Shown here one piece after another: positions 1 to 8,745 of a stretch of 64,000 nucleotides of DNA. The position numbers and the translations under genes are program-made. Under the pieces are notes generated by a model. It saw only the letters and a program-made list of their open reading frames with translations, searched no databases and was not told the DNA's origin. Position 1 is the first letter of the stretch; every line of letters starts with the position of its first letter. This DNA is from Methanobacterium sp964452085 (GTDB lineage: Archaea > Methanobacteriota > Methanobacteria > Methanobacteriales > Methanobacteriaceae): positions 46,087 to 110,086 of the forward strand of contig CAYVKL010000006.1 of NCBI GenBank assembly GCA_964452085.1. Direction: 5' to 3'.

Positions 1-272
1 ATGGTATAACTAACTCCTAACAGGACAATGAGCGTGAAAGGACTTGATAATGTAGTTTGGAGAATAACTAGAATACTTGATGCTCCTCCCGGTGATAAAA
101 AAACTGAATACAACACCAAAAGTACTGCCATCAATATTCCTGCAACCAGGCTCCCACCAACCAGAGATAAAGTAACTGTTAAAAGATATCTCCACCAGTT
201 GTTTTTACCTTCTTGAGCATTCTCTAAAAATGGTAATGAGGACATGTTTTTTTTCTCCACCCTAGTTTCCAT
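1..272 (-). CDS. CPBP-family-like membrane protein, N-terminal fragment
   Basis: The reading frame begins with ATG at 272 and stays open for 90 codons to the window edge, so the C-terminus is missing. A polar N-terminus with an NNWWRYL patch is followed by a hydrophobic segment (LTVTLSLVGGSLVAGIL) and a second one near the edge. That pattern is common at the N-terminus of CPBP/CAAX-type intramembrane protease homologues, but the catalytic glutamates lie outside the window, so the family is inferred. It is divergent from trm1, and AT-rich TATA-like sequence lies between the two genes at about 288-306. Confidence 0.55.
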   Translation of the reverse strand, partial: METRVEKKNMSSLPFLENAQEGKNNWWRYLLTVTLSLVGGSLVAGILMAVLLVLYSVFLSPGGASSILVILQTTLSSPFTLIVLLGVSYT

Positions 273-376
273 GATTAATTAACTAAGTTTTATATATCAT
301 ATTATACGTTAATGAGTTATAATCCAAGATATTTAAGGTTTGAGGAGTTTGATTATTAGATGTTTGAGGTTATTTG

Positions 377-1534
377 ATGGACTTTTTATGGGTAGAAGAG
401 GGTAAGGTAAGGATCAAAATACCCCATTTTGAAAAGGTATCCTCCAGAGCCCCTGTTTTTTATAATCCAGTCATGGAACTCAATAGGGACCTTTCAGTAG
501 CTGCCCTAAAAATGTATCGGCTTAATCAGAAAGAGGATATTTCTATATGTGATGCCTTTGGAGGGAGTGGTATAAGGGGCATTAGATACTCCAAAGAAAT
601 TGAAGGCGTTTCTCTTGCTGTTGTAAACGACTTAAACCCATTGGCTGTGGAACAAACCCAAGAGAATATTCGAGAAAATGGTTTAACTAATGTGATAGTT
701 TGCAAGGATGATGCCAATTTGCTACTACGTAAATGTCGGGGTAAATTCCAAGTGGTGGATATTGACCCTTTTGGAACTCCTGCACCATATGTTGAATCTG
801 CTGCTGCCAGTATTAAGGCGGGAGGAATGATTTGTGTCACTGCCACTGACACTTCTGCCCTTTGCGGAACTTATAGAAAGCCATGTATCAGAAAATATGG
901 TGCTAAACCACTGCGGAATGAATACTGCCATGAAAATGGTCTCAGAATCCTGGCAGGTTTCCTCTGTCGCACTTTTTCCAAATATAAAAAATGTTTAGAT
1001 TTCCAATTCACCCACAGTACAGAACATTACATGCGTCTCTACGCCCTGGTTGATAAAGGAGCTAAAAATACAGATGAGTCCCTTGAAAACATGGGGTACA
1101 TAGCTCACTGTCCAAAATGTCTGAATCGTCAGGTTTTTAAAGGTATGGCACCCAAAATACCATTAAAATGCTCTGAATGTAGTGAAGTATGGAATGTGGC
1201 AGGCCCTCTCTGGTGTGGGGAACTACAAAATTCTGACTTTATTGAGGGGATGATTAATTTAATTCCTGATTTAAATATTAATAGGGAAAATGAAGCCCTT
1301 AAATTACTAGAAAAATGCCATGATGAGGCTAATTCCCCTCCAACCTTCTATGATATTCACGCTATTTGTCGAAAATTGAAGGTAAGTGCCCCCTCAATGG
1401 AAAAAATCATTTCAGCAATTAAAGAAAGAGAATATTTAGTTTCCAGAACACATTACAATCCCAACGGTGTGAAAACCGATGCTCCATTAAATTTAATAGA
1501 AAAAATAATTTTAGATATTTTAGATGTTAAATGA
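377..1534 (+). CDS. trm1: tRNA (guanine-26 N2) dimethyltransferase Trm1
   Basis: It would use S-adenosylmethionine to make N2,N2-dimethylguanosine at position 26 of tRNA. The 385-residue protein has the family's length. The SAM-binding DAFGGSGIRG motif lies near residue 60, the catalytic DPFGTP motif near 130, and a zinc-ribbon-like pair CPKC/CSEC near 245-270, followed by the C-terminal winged-helix-like region typical of archaeal Trm1. ATG at 377 is preferred over TTG at 374 because GAGGT at 366-370 then has a 6-base spacing. It stands alone, divergent from the membrane protein to its left. The assignment is secure on family motifs. Confidence 0.95.
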   Translation: MDFLWVEEGKVRIKIPHFEKVSSRAPVFYNPVMELNRDLSVAALKMYRLNQKEDISICDAFGGSGIRGIRYSKEIEGVSLAVVNDLNPLAVEQTQENIRENGLTNVIVCKDDANLLLRKCRGKFQVVDIDPFGTPAPYVESAAASIKAGGMICVTATDTSALCGTYRKPCIRKYGAKPLRNEYCHENGLRILAGFLCRTFSKYKKCLDFQFTHSTEHYMRLYALVDKGAKNTDESLENMGYIAHCPKCLNRQVFKGMAPKIPLKCSECSEVWNVAGPLWCGELQNSDFIEGMINLIPDLNINRENEALKLLEKCHDEANSPPTFYDIHAICRKLKVSAPSMEKIISAIKEREYLVSRTHYNPNGVKTDAPLNLIEKIILDILDVK

Positions 1535-1711
1535 GATTTCATGATTTTAGATTCATGATTTTCGATATTAGATGTTAAATGTTAATGGCTTCATTATTTT
1601 AGTTATTTTAGTAGGCTCACTCCTAAATCTATTTAAAAAAAAAGCTGGCAACAATCCCTTAAGTGCATTATTAGTGCCTTATTATTAATTTATATGCATT
1701 CGTTTCTTATT
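1535..1711. terminator. Convergent gap with poly-T terminator for the minus-strand gene
   Basis: This gap lies between the stops of trm1 and the convergent gene at 1712-2404. On the minus strand it reads into a run of nine T at about 1634-1642, a typical archaeal oligo-T terminator. A short imperfect direct repeat of 'ttagatgttaaatg' spans the end of trm1 and about 1569-1583. No gene is seen. Confidence 0.5.
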
Positions 1712-2404
1712 TTATCTGTAATCAAGCATGTTATGCGTGTAGTAGTACTGTAATTCAGAACTGTGCTGGAGTTCAAAGTTCCGGTAGGGTAAGCTGATAT
1801 AAGGGGTAAGCATTCCAGTTACAACGTAGTAATATGCTGCGAATCTACCGTATTCCTTCCAGGTAATGTAATAGTAAAGTGGTAATCCGCAACCTTGAGA
1901 AAATATTGGGTTTCCAGCTCTAGAGGTTCCATGCCACACCATGGGGATGGGCCCTTCCTGTCCATTTTGATCGGCTAATTTCTGAATATATTTACGGGCA
2001 TCCTTCCAAGTATTAAATTCAATCCCATCAGCCTTGAATTTGTATCTTCCATCAGGAGGTCCGTTTAAAGCTAAATTAATGGAATCTGTAAGGTTGGCTG
2101 GTTCTGCAGCACCAGTCCCCTTAGTGTCAATAAAGGCCATTTCTATTATGAGTACATCACCCTCCTTATAGTGCCGATAGTTTGAATCTCCGGCAAAATG
2201 AACCACCAAAGCACTTTTAGAACCTTTTTCTTTAGCATATTCTGCTAAAAGCTGAGAATGAGGGTGCCCAGGATACATATCAGGATTAGCAAGTTTGACA
2301 AAACCTAATCTGCCAATAGGTTCAAATGGACTCATATAAGTCGAAATAACAAGATAAGCTCCGAATATAGCCAGGACTACCAGGAGTATTACTTGCCATT
2401 TCAT
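1712..2404 (-). CDS. Conserved-type hypothetical protein with N-terminal membrane anchor
   Basis: This 230-residue protein is not recognised. Residues 4-24 form one strongly hydrophobic segment (VILLVVLAIFGAYLVI), read as a signal anchor or uncleaved signal peptide, so the rest is probably outside the cell membrane. The soluble part carries HPHSQLL near residue 47, an aromatic region with GCGLPLYYYITW near 175 and a Tyr-rich C-terminus. It has a good start: AGGTGA lies 5 bases before the ATG and a CTATATATAAC box on the minus strand at about 2435-2445. It is transcribed alone. Its function is unknown. Confidence 0.7.
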   Translation of the reverse strand: MKWQVILLVVLAIFGAYLVISTYMSPFEPIGRLGFVKLANPDMYPGHPHSQLLAEYAKEKGSKSALVVHFAGDSNYRHYKEGDVLIIEMAFIDTKGTGAAEPANLTDSINLALNGPPDGRYKFKADGIEFNTWKDARKYIQKLADQNGQEGPIPMVWHGTSRAGNPIFSQGCGLPLYYYITWKEYGRFAAYYYVVTGMLTPYISLPYRNFELQHSSELQYYYTHNMLDYR

Positions 2405-2734
2405 TTATTCACCTAAAATTAATTTATCTTTGTTATATATAGTTGAAGGATACTTGCCTTATTTTTCTAATCCATATATATTATTATTACTTTTAAAGAT
2501 TTGTGTTTTCTCCATTATTAATGGAAAGATCGTAGAAGAACGGCAACTGAATAAATCCAAAACAGCAGGTATCAATTAACTATTCTTTTACTCGTAGTAA
2601 TTCCCTTAAAACTGTTGAATTAATGTTTTTTTAATTTGCTCACATAATTTAATATGCATAAAAATGAAATAATTGAATTGAAAACCTATTAAAATAGGAG
2701 AAAAAGTTCCGAATTAACATGAGGAGGAATTAAT
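2405..2734. promoter_or_regulatory. Divergent intergenic region with promoters for both flanking genes
   Basis: These 330 bases separate the membrane-anchored protein gene (minus) from the first DUF4013 gene (plus). The minus-strand TATA-like box is at about 2435-2445. On the plus strand an AT-rich element 'tttaatatgcataaa' lies at about 2648-2662, and the ribosome site GAGGAGG is at 2721-2727. No open frame or repeat of note was seen. Confidence 0.45.
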
Positions 2735-3424
2735 GTGGATATAGGGTATTTAACATCAGATGCTGTAAAATATCCATCAAATGACTTAAAAAAAGTAATT
2801 TTTCTGGGAATATTAATCTTTATCAGTTTTTTAATTATTCCTGGATTTTTAGCCTTGGGCTATGCTTTTAGATCCTTGAAATGGTCCATAGCAGATGTAA
2901 ATGAACTTCCTGATTTTAATGAATGGGGTGAAATGTTTTTTGATGGAATGAAAGTCTTTCTGGTGCAACTGGCATATTTCATAGTTCCATCTATCATTAT
3001 ACTTGCAAGTATCTGGGCCTCCATAAGTTCACTGATAACCTTGCAGAATACTGGGAATTTCGTAGATCCTGCTGCAACATTTAGTTTAATGGGTGGGTCA
3101 ATTATTCTGGGAGTGATATTAGCAGTTATATTTGGAGTATTCTTTACTATTGCCCTTGCTAACATGGCATATTATGATAGTGAGTTAGCTGCTGCTTTTC
3201 GCTTCCGGGAATTATTTAACATAATCAATGCAATTGGCTGGGTTGACTTCATAATATGGTATATTATGATGGTCCTCATAGGATTTGGAATTGGATTTTT
3301 AGCAGTCCTTCTAGGATTCATACCGATTATAGGCTGGGCGTTGATTATATTAATCCTTTACCCTTACTTATACTTATTATACGCCCGAGCTTTAGGGCTT
3401 TTATTCATTTCAGGGTTCGAATGA
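2735..3424 (+). CDS. DUF4013 family integral membrane protein (copy 1)
   Basis: This is the first of three tandem paralogues. The 229-residue protein starts with a short amphipathic stretch (SDAVKYPSNDLKK) followed by several membrane segments, with the shared soluble motif ELPDFNEWGEMFFDG after the first one and an NMAYYD..AAFRFRE motif in the middle. These are the features I associate with DUF4013, a family of unknown function common in methanogens. GTG at 2735 is the start because GAGGAGG at 2721-2727 gives a 7-base spacing; ATG at 2733 is in another frame. Its closest relatives are the next two genes. Confidence 0.8.
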   Translation: MDIGYLTSDAVKYPSNDLKKVIFLGILIFISFLIIPGFLALGYAFRSLKWSIADVNELPDFNEWGEMFFDGMKVFLVQLAYFIVPSIIILASIWASISSLITLQNTGNFVDPAATFSLMGGSIILGVILAVIFGVFFTIALANMAYYDSELAAAFRFRELFNIINAIGWVDFIIWYIMMVLIGFGIGFLAVLLGFIPIIGWALIILILYPYLYLLYARALGLLFISGFE

Positions 3425-3560
3425 CATTAAAATGAAAATATTTTTTTGGTTATTTAATTCACTTTATATGATATTTATTACATAAATAGTGAAAAAAGCA
3501 CGTCATCTTTTTATAATAAAAAGGATATACTAAAATCCATCCAAAACGGAGGTAAAAAAC

Positions 3561-4241
3561 ATGGAAATTGGAGAAATTATATCGGATTCCCTTAGTTACC
3601 CATCGCAAGATTGGAAAAAAGTATTGATATTTGGAATTTTATTCCTCTTAAGCATATTAATTATTCCTGCATTTCTGGTAATGGGTTACTTTTTCAGAAT
3701 TTTAAAAGGTTCCATTGCTGGTTTTGATGAACTCCCTGACTTTGATGAATGGGGAGAAATGTTCATAGACGGTTTAAAACTTTTTGTTGTACAGTTTGTA
3801 TATTTCTTGATTCCATTCATAGTAATAATGCTTGGAATATGGGCTTCAATCGCTTCCATTTCAACTGGAACCGCTGATCCTGGCGTTTTCATAGGATTAA
3901 TAGGTGTTACAACCCTTATTGGGGTCGTTTTAGCTATCTTATTTGGATTAATAGCTAGCATCGCCATCGCAAATATGGCCTTGAATAATGGTGAACTCGG
4001 AGCAGCTTTCAGATTCGGCGAAATCATGGAAAAAATATCCATGATTGGCTGGGGAAAATACATAATTTGGTATATAGTAATGATTGTGATTGGATTTATT
4101 GGCGGAATAATTGCCAGTGCCCTGAACATAATACCCCTAATAGGTACAATCATTGCACTTCTAGTTGTTTACCCGTACTTGTACATGTTCTCCGCAAGAT
4201 CTCTGGCTTTACTCTTCGCATCCAGCGTTGAATATGAATAA
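3561..4241 (+). CDS. DUF4013 family integral membrane protein (copy 2)
   Basis: This 226-residue paralogue shares the start MEIGEIISDS with copy 3 and the motif ELPDFDEWGEMFIDGLK with both neighbours. Several hydrophobic segments alternate with short loops; the NMALNNGELGAAFRF motif corresponds to NMAYYD in the other copies. GGAGG about 6 bases upstream supports the ATG. A gap of 136 bases with AT-rich promoter-like sequence separates it from copy 1, so each gene may have its own promoter. Function is unknown. Confidence 0.82.
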   Translation: MEIGEIISDSLSYPSQDWKKVLIFGILFLLSILIIPAFLVMGYFFRILKGSIAGFDELPDFDEWGEMFIDGLKLFVVQFVYFLIPFIVIMLGIWASIASISTGTADPGVFIGLIGVTTLIGVVLAILFGLIASIAIANMALNNGELGAAFRFGEIMEKISMIGWGKYIIWYIVMIVIGFIGGIIASALNIIPLIGTIIALLVVYPYLYMFSARSLALLFASSVEYE

Positions 4242-4415
4242 ACACTAGGAATATTAATTAATTTTTTTCTCTTTTTTTGTTTTTTTCACAATATTATTTC
4301 TAATGATTTGAATAATACAATAAAATTCATTCAGTTAGGGACTAAAAGTGGAACCTTATTATAAGTGAATAGCAGATAAATAACAATATTAAATTAATTA
4401 AATGGAGGTAAAAAA

Positions 4416-5111
4416 ATGGAAATTGGAGAAATTATATCCGACTCTGTGAAGTACCCGTCATCTGACTGGACAAAAATAATTATTTTAGCAGTAATTCTTC
4501 TGATACCAATCGTAAACTTCATTGGACTGGGTTACATTCTACGAATCATTAAAGCAACCCTGGCAGGAATAGATGATCTGCCTGACTTTGATGAAGTAGG
4601 AGACATGTTCATTGATGGTTTAAAAGTACTAGTTGTGGGAATTGTATACGCCATCCCTATATGGATAATTGCAACCATTATTGGTTTTATTCTTGCTGCC
4701 ATATTCCCAGCAACAACATCTTATTACACCAGTACAGATGCAACCGCCCTAATCGGTGGGATGATAGCTTCCTATGCCGTAATATTCATAATAGCACTTA
4801 TTGTAGGCTTAATAGAGATTATAGCCATAGCCAACATGGCCTATTATGATGGTGATCTGGGAGCAGCATTCCGCTTCAGCGATATCTTAAACTACATATC
4901 CACAATTGGCTGGGGAAAATACATAATCGTCTACATAATCATTGCATTAATAGGCTCCATAATAGCCATATTAGCCATGTTTGTAGGAGTATTACTACTC
5001 TTCGTAGGTGTATTCATTACCTTACCACTGGCAATGTCCTATATCTACATGTTTGGATCCCGTGCCATTGCAATGTTATTTGCAGATGCATTAGCCGAAA
5101 CCCCTGCATAA
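4416..5111 (+). CDS. DUF4013 family integral membrane protein (copy 3)
   Basis: This third paralogue of 231 residues begins MEIGEIISDSVKYPS and carries DLPDFDEVGDMFIDGLK, where copies 1 and 2 have a tryptophan (EWGEMF). Its membrane segments are rich in Ile and Ala. GGAGGT with a 7-base spacing precedes the ATG. It is followed by a strong T-rich stretch that should end transcription. The three genes probably arose by local duplication. No function can be assigned. Confidence 0.82.
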   Translation: MEIGEIISDSVKYPSSDWTKIIILAVILLIPIVNFIGLGYILRIIKATLAGIDDLPDFDEVGDMFIDGLKVLVVGIVYAIPIWIIATIIGFILAAIFPATTSYYTSTDATALIGGMIASYAVIFIIALIVGLIEIIAIANMAYYDGDLGAAFRFSDILNYISTIGWGKYIIVYIIIALIGSIIAILAMFVGVLLLFVGVFITLPLAMSYIYMFGSRAIAMLFADALAETPA

Positions 5112-5124
5112 AAAAAAAATCAAC

Positions 5125-5143
5125 CCTTTTTTTATTTTTTTTC
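5125..5143 (+). terminator. Oligo-T terminator after the DUF4013 genes
   Basis: Two long T runs (seven and eight T separated by one A) lie 15 bases after the stop of the third DUF4013 gene. This is the usual archaeal terminator form. Confidence 0.6.
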
Positions 5144-5240
5144 TTATTTATTTTATTAAATGATTAATTACTATCCAATACAAGTCTCAAATTAAGCCAT
5201 TTCTCTATTTAATAAGCTTATTGGATATTATTTCAATTTT

Positions 5241-5268
5241 AAAAAAAAAATTAAAAAGGGGAAAAAAT
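5241..5268 (-). terminator. Oligo-T terminator after the glutamate synthase gene
   Basis: Read on the minus strand, three successive T runs follow the stop at 5288, the last of ten T. They match an archaeal oligo-T terminator for the convergent gene. Confidence 0.55.
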
Positions 5269-5287
5269 TAACCCCAAAATTTTGATT

Positions 5288-7150
5288 CTATAGTCCAGTC
5301 AGTCTCAAACCGGTTATCGTTGCCGTGTCACTGTTTAAGGCACGTAAGTCGTCAGGTGCAAATTTACGTATGTCATCATGCCCTGCCAGTTGTGCCAGCA
5401 TTTTGGTTTCCTCGGTCATGGATTTAATATAATTAGCCACTCGCATAGCAGCCAGATCCACATCTAATCGTTCACAGAGCAATGGATCCTGAGTGGCAAC
5501 CCCTACAGGACATTTACCTGTGTAACACATACGACAGGCACGACATCCCATGGCAATCATGGCCCCAGTTCCAATATAAACTGCATCTGCACCTAAAGCC
5601 ATGGATTTAGCCACATCAGCACCACTCCTTATTCCACCAGTGATGATGAGATCCACCGTGTCCTTCATTCCAATTTCTTCCAGCCCGTGAACTGCTTCCA
5701 TCAAAGCAGCCAGGGTGGGAATTCCGGTGTGTTCAATTACCACTTCGGGTGCAGCCCCAGTACCTCCTTCCATACCATCTACTGATATCACATCGGCACC
5801 TGCTTCTGCAACCAGTTGAACATCATCTTTCACCCTTCCAGGACCTAATTTAACTACAATTGGCACTTGCCAGTCAGTGACCTCACGGATAAGTTCAATG
5901 TGTTTATCCAGATCTCCCGGCCTGGTGGCATCTAAAAAGCGTGCTGGACTGAGTGCATCAGTTCCCAGAGGTATTCCTCTGATTTCAGCTACTTTGGGAC
6001 TTACTTTTTCAGCAAGGAGGTGCCCTCCCATCCCCGGTTTGGCCCCCTGCCCTATTTTAACTTCAATGGCATCCCCTACATTTAGATAGTCCGCTGAAAC
6101 TCCGAAACGGCCTGAAGAATACTGCACCATTAATTTATCCGAATATTCCCTCTCTTTGGGGAGCATTCCTCCTTCGCCTGTGTTGGCGCAGGATCCTACC
6201 AGTGCGGTTCCTTTGGCCATTGCCAGTTTACACTCCTCTGATAAGGCTCCGAATGACATTCCTGCAATTAGAACCGGTGTTTCAAGTTCCAATGGATTTT
6301 CCGCATAACGAGTACCTAAAACCACTTTAGTGTTACAGGCCTCCCTGTATTTGTCCACAGGGGCTACTGAAGCCTGACCTGGCAAAATTATAATGTCATC
6401 CAGATTGGGAAGTCTTCTTTCTGTACCAAAACCCCTTAAAACATATTTACCTGCCTTGGAGGTGTAACGAATATCAGCAATGGTTCTTGGATCCCATATA
6501 CTCCCTGCTCCTGTTGGTATCAGTACAGGGCAAGCAGCAGTACATGAACCACACATTATACATCTACTTTTATCTATTTCTGCGTGGCTGTCCACAATTT
6601 CAATGGCGTCGGTGGGACACACAATTTCACAGGTTCCACAAAAGACACATAATCCTTCAGTTGACACAGCTAATTGTCCAGAGGGGGATAAAGGCCTAGG
6701 AGCACTTGATCCGACTGAGTTATCCATTTCGAAATTCTGTTGCAATCCTGTGGCAAATTCTTTTACATCCACCACACTCAAACAGCCTTCTTCACAGGCT
6801 TTTACACATTTAGGAGTTTCATCACCAGAATTCATGCACTGCTGTTCACATTTTAGCATCTCATCTTCAGTGTAAGTTATGCTACCAATGGGGCACATGA
6901 GCATACACAGTCGGCAGCCAACACAGAGGTCCTGGTTGATTTTAACCACATCACCATCACGATAGATTGCATCTCTAAAACATCCGCGGAGACATGATGG
7001 ATTAATACACTGCTGACATACAATAGTCTGATAGCCCTCGGTCATCTTATGCAGGAATATCCCACTTTCATCATTGACTGATACGCAGGCTTCAATACAA
7101 TCATTGCACCCATCACATTTTTCAGGATCAGTCAAAAGTATCTGTTTCAT
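5288..7150 (-). CDS. Archaeal-type glutamate synthase FMN/iron-sulfur subunit with N-terminal ferredoxin domains
   Basis: The 620-residue protein joins about 210 residues of polyferredoxin to a glutamate-synthase-type FMN barrel. Cys clusters are seen near residues 12-22, 45-57, 76-86, 168-178 and 197-207 in the CxxCxxCxxxC style. The barrel carries GMSFGALSEE, the GGTGAAP phosphate/FMN motif and the cluster CRACRMC..GKCPVG near 545-560, which in GltS binds a 3Fe-4S centre. By family knowledge the barrel makes glutamate from 2-oxoglutarate and ammonia with reduced ferredoxin. Its ATG overlaps the stop of the GXGXG gene by 4 bases, so the two are translated together. No class II glutaminase gene lies beside it, so the ammonia source is unknown. 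Confidence 0.88.
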   Translation of the reverse strand: MKQILLTDPEKCDGCNDCIEACVSVNDESGIFLHKMTEGYQTIVCQQCINPSCLRGCFRDAIYRDGDVVKINQDLCVGCRLCMLMCPIGSITYTEDEMLKCEQQCMNSGDETPKCVKACEEGCLSVVDVKEFATGLQQNFEMDNSVGSSAPRPLSPSGQLAVSTEGLCVFCGTCEIVCPTDAIEIVDSHAEIDKSRCIMCGSCTAACPVLIPTGAGSIWDPRTIADIRYTSKAGKYVLRGFGTERRLPNLDDIIILPGQASVAPVDKYREACNTKVVLGTRYAENPLELETPVLIAGMSFGALSEECKLAMAKGTALVGSCANTGEGGMLPKEREYSDKLMVQYSSGRFGVSADYLNVGDAIEVKIGQGAKPGMGGHLLAEKVSPKVAEIRGIPLGTDALSPARFLDATRPGDLDKHIELIREVTDWQVPIVVKLGPGRVKDDVQLVAEAGADVISVDGMEGGTGAAPEVVIEHTGIPTLAALMEAVHGLEEIGMKDTVDLIITGGIRSGADVAKSMALGADAVYIGTGAMIAMGCRACRMCYTGKCPVGVATQDPLLCERLDVDLAAMRVANYIKSMTEETKMLAQLAGHDDIRKFAPDDLRALNSDTATITGLRLTGL

Positions 7151-7884
7151 TTGGAGGCCTCCTCTTTACCATAGAAAGGTCTTAACTCCTGTGGTCCGAG
7201 CTTAATAAAATCTTCTGCATTGGCATCTATGCTGTACTTTTTAAAGATACCTGAAAGTTTTTGTTTGTCCTCTAAATTCAGTTCATTTACCGCTGCATTG
7301 GTCCCGGTCTGGTAATTTCCAGCCACGTAGATGTTTCCTCCGATCATCCAGTCACCGGTATCTTCCCCTGCATCTCCAGTTACGATTATATCTCCACTGA
7401 GCATGTAAAGTCCAGCAAGTTTTCCCATGTTTCCATTTATAACCAAAGTGCCGCCTTTATTAAGTTGGCCCACAGCATCTCCAGCATCTCCATAAACAAT
7501 GATGTTACCATTGTATGTTCCGAATCCAACACCGTCTTCGGCTGATCCTTTTACAATGATCTCACCAGAGGTCATGTTATCCCCTACATAGCGACCAACG
7601 TTTCCTTCTATTTCAATTGAGGCTCCATTATTGAGTGCAGCTACAAAATCTCCCACGTCTCCTTTTAAGGTGATTTCTGATCCTGGGCCTAGGCCTACTG
7701 CTATTGAATCCAGTTTTCCAGGATTTTCCAGAACAATATTTTTTTTATCTTCAGATAAGGCTTTTTTTATTTCAACGTTCAACTGTCGGGTGGTATAGTC
7801 ATTTGCTTTTATTATGGCTTGCGATGTACTCGTTCCAATTCCCCCTAATGTATTATGAAATCTTTGAGGGTAATCAAGCAACAT
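7147..7884 (-). CDS. GXGXG-motif (glutamate synthase subunit 3-like) protein
   Basis: This 245-residue protein is mostly a right-handed beta-helix with repeated G-x-x-G-x-x-x-G turns (GDVGDFV, GNVGRYVGDNM, GDAGDAVG, GNMGKLAGLYM, GDAGEDTGDWM). It corresponds to the C-terminal GXGXG domain of bacterial GltB, a separate subunit in many archaea. It is first in a two-gene operon with the FMN subunit, overlapping by 4 bases. No ribosome site is visible before ATG 7884; a TATA-like GTTATACAG about 25 bases upstream would allow a leaderless transcript. The residues before about 25 are poorly conserved in type, so the true start could be further in. Confidence 0.85.
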   Translation of the reverse strand: MLLDYPQRFHNTLGGIGTSTSQAIIKANDYTTRQLNVEIKKALSEDKKNIVLENPGKLDSIAVGLGPGSEITLKGDVGDFVAALNNGASIEIEGNVGRYVGDNMTSGEIIVKGSAEDGVGFGTYNGNIIVYGDAGDAVGQLNKGGTLVINGNMGKLAGLYMLSGDIIVTGDAGEDTGDWMIGGNIYVAGNYQTGTNAAVNELNLEDKQKLSGIFKKYSIDANAEDFIKLGPQELRPFYGKEEASK

Positions 7885-7969
7885 ACCGTATATACTTTAC
7901 TTTCTGTATAACTTTTAGAGTATACAGTTATATAATAAAATGAGACAATATTCATTGGAAGGTAATTTT
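7885..7969. promoter_or_regulatory. Divergent promoter/operator region between GXGXG gene and Csa3-like regulator
   Basis: The 85-base divergent gap holds an inverted repeat CTGTATA (7904-7910) and TATACAG (7921-7927) separated by 10 bases, plus a palindrome GTATATAC at 7888-7895. TATA-like 'gttatataat' at about 7927-7936 suits the plus-strand regulator gene. These GTATA half-sites overlap both likely promoters, so they are candidate operators for the adjacent regulator. Confidence 0.5.
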
Positions 7970-8518
7970 ATGAAAACCCTGATCACTAATTTAAGGGGAC
8001 AGTGCTTGTTCAATGTCTCCATGAAAACCCAAACAGAAGGATTAATTAGCCTACATTACGGCAAACACCGTAAAACCGAATTGGACTCATTTCTGAAAGG
8101 AGGGGAAATTAGGATAGATACAGAAGACCCTCATGATGCATTAAATAGAATCTTAGAAATTATTCGAGGAGCTAAAATTCACGGTGACGTTTACGTTGCT
8201 TATGGATCGGGAGATATAGGTCCTCTTTTAAATTTTGCAGCCAATAAAGAAGGAGTAGAAGGAATTTTCACCTGCTTTGGGGAAAAAGTAATAAGGTTGC
8301 CCCTATTACAGTTGAAAATTTCCGAAACCCGCCTAAAAATAATGAAATTATTAACTAGTAAAGACTTAACTGCTGTCCAAATTGGTAAAGAAGTTGGAAT
8401 ATCCAGGGCAATGGTTTACAAACATTTGAATGGACTTATTGAAATGGGAATGGTAAAAAGATCCAATTCCATGGAAAAATACAGTATAACTAATGCCGGA
8501 ACTTTGGCCATGTGCTGA
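7970..8518 (+). CDS. Csa3-like CARF-HTH transcriptional regulator
   Basis: The 182-residue protein has an N-terminal Rossmann-like half (MKTLITNLRG, then DPHDALNRILEIIRG and a Gly-rich turn AYGSGDIGPLLNFAA) joined by VIRLPLLQLKISETRLKIMKLL to a winged helix with the recognition helix region GISRAMVYKHLNGLIEMG near residues 145-165. That order and linker resemble Csa3, the CARF-HTH regulator of archaeal CRISPR loci. ATG 7970 is preferred over 7940 because GGAAGG at 7957-7962 is spaced 7 bases. It is divergent from glutamate synthase genes and no cas gene or CRISPR is in the window, so a metabolic role is likely. The CARF assignment is inference; the HTH is clear. Confidence 0.65.
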   Translation: MKTLITNLRGQCLFNVSMKTQTEGLISLHYGKHRKTELDSFLKGGEIRIDTEDPHDALNRILEIIRGAKIHGDVYVAYGSGDIGPLLNFAANKEGVEGIFTCFGEKVIRLPLLQLKISETRLKIMKLLTSKDLTAVQIGKEVGISRAMVYKHLNGLIEMGMVKRSNSMEKYSITNAGTLAMC

Positions 8519-8745
8519 TGTGATTTACCAAAATAGTACTATCATTTAAGTAAAGGAGATATTGAGAGATTATAAAATTGCAGATTATAAAATTGCATTG
8601 AACAATGATCCAAAAAAACATGAAAAAACTGATAAAGGGTAAAATAATAATAAAATAAAGTATATATCTATACCCCAGATATTACCTCTTCATAAAATTA
8701 CTTAAGGGTTTATCATGACCTACGCAAACAAAGGCAATGAAACTA
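8519..8745. other. Intergenic region, no gene seen
   Basis: AT-rich sequence between the Csa3-like regulator and the convergent small gene. A short tandem duplication 'agattataaaattgc' occurs at about 8567-8597. No coding signal or RNA was recognised. Confidence 0.4.

Noticed and set aside
6480..6875. 131-residue plus-strand frame within the glutamate synthase gene
   Set aside because: Lies inside a clear coding gene, opposite its cysteine motifs.
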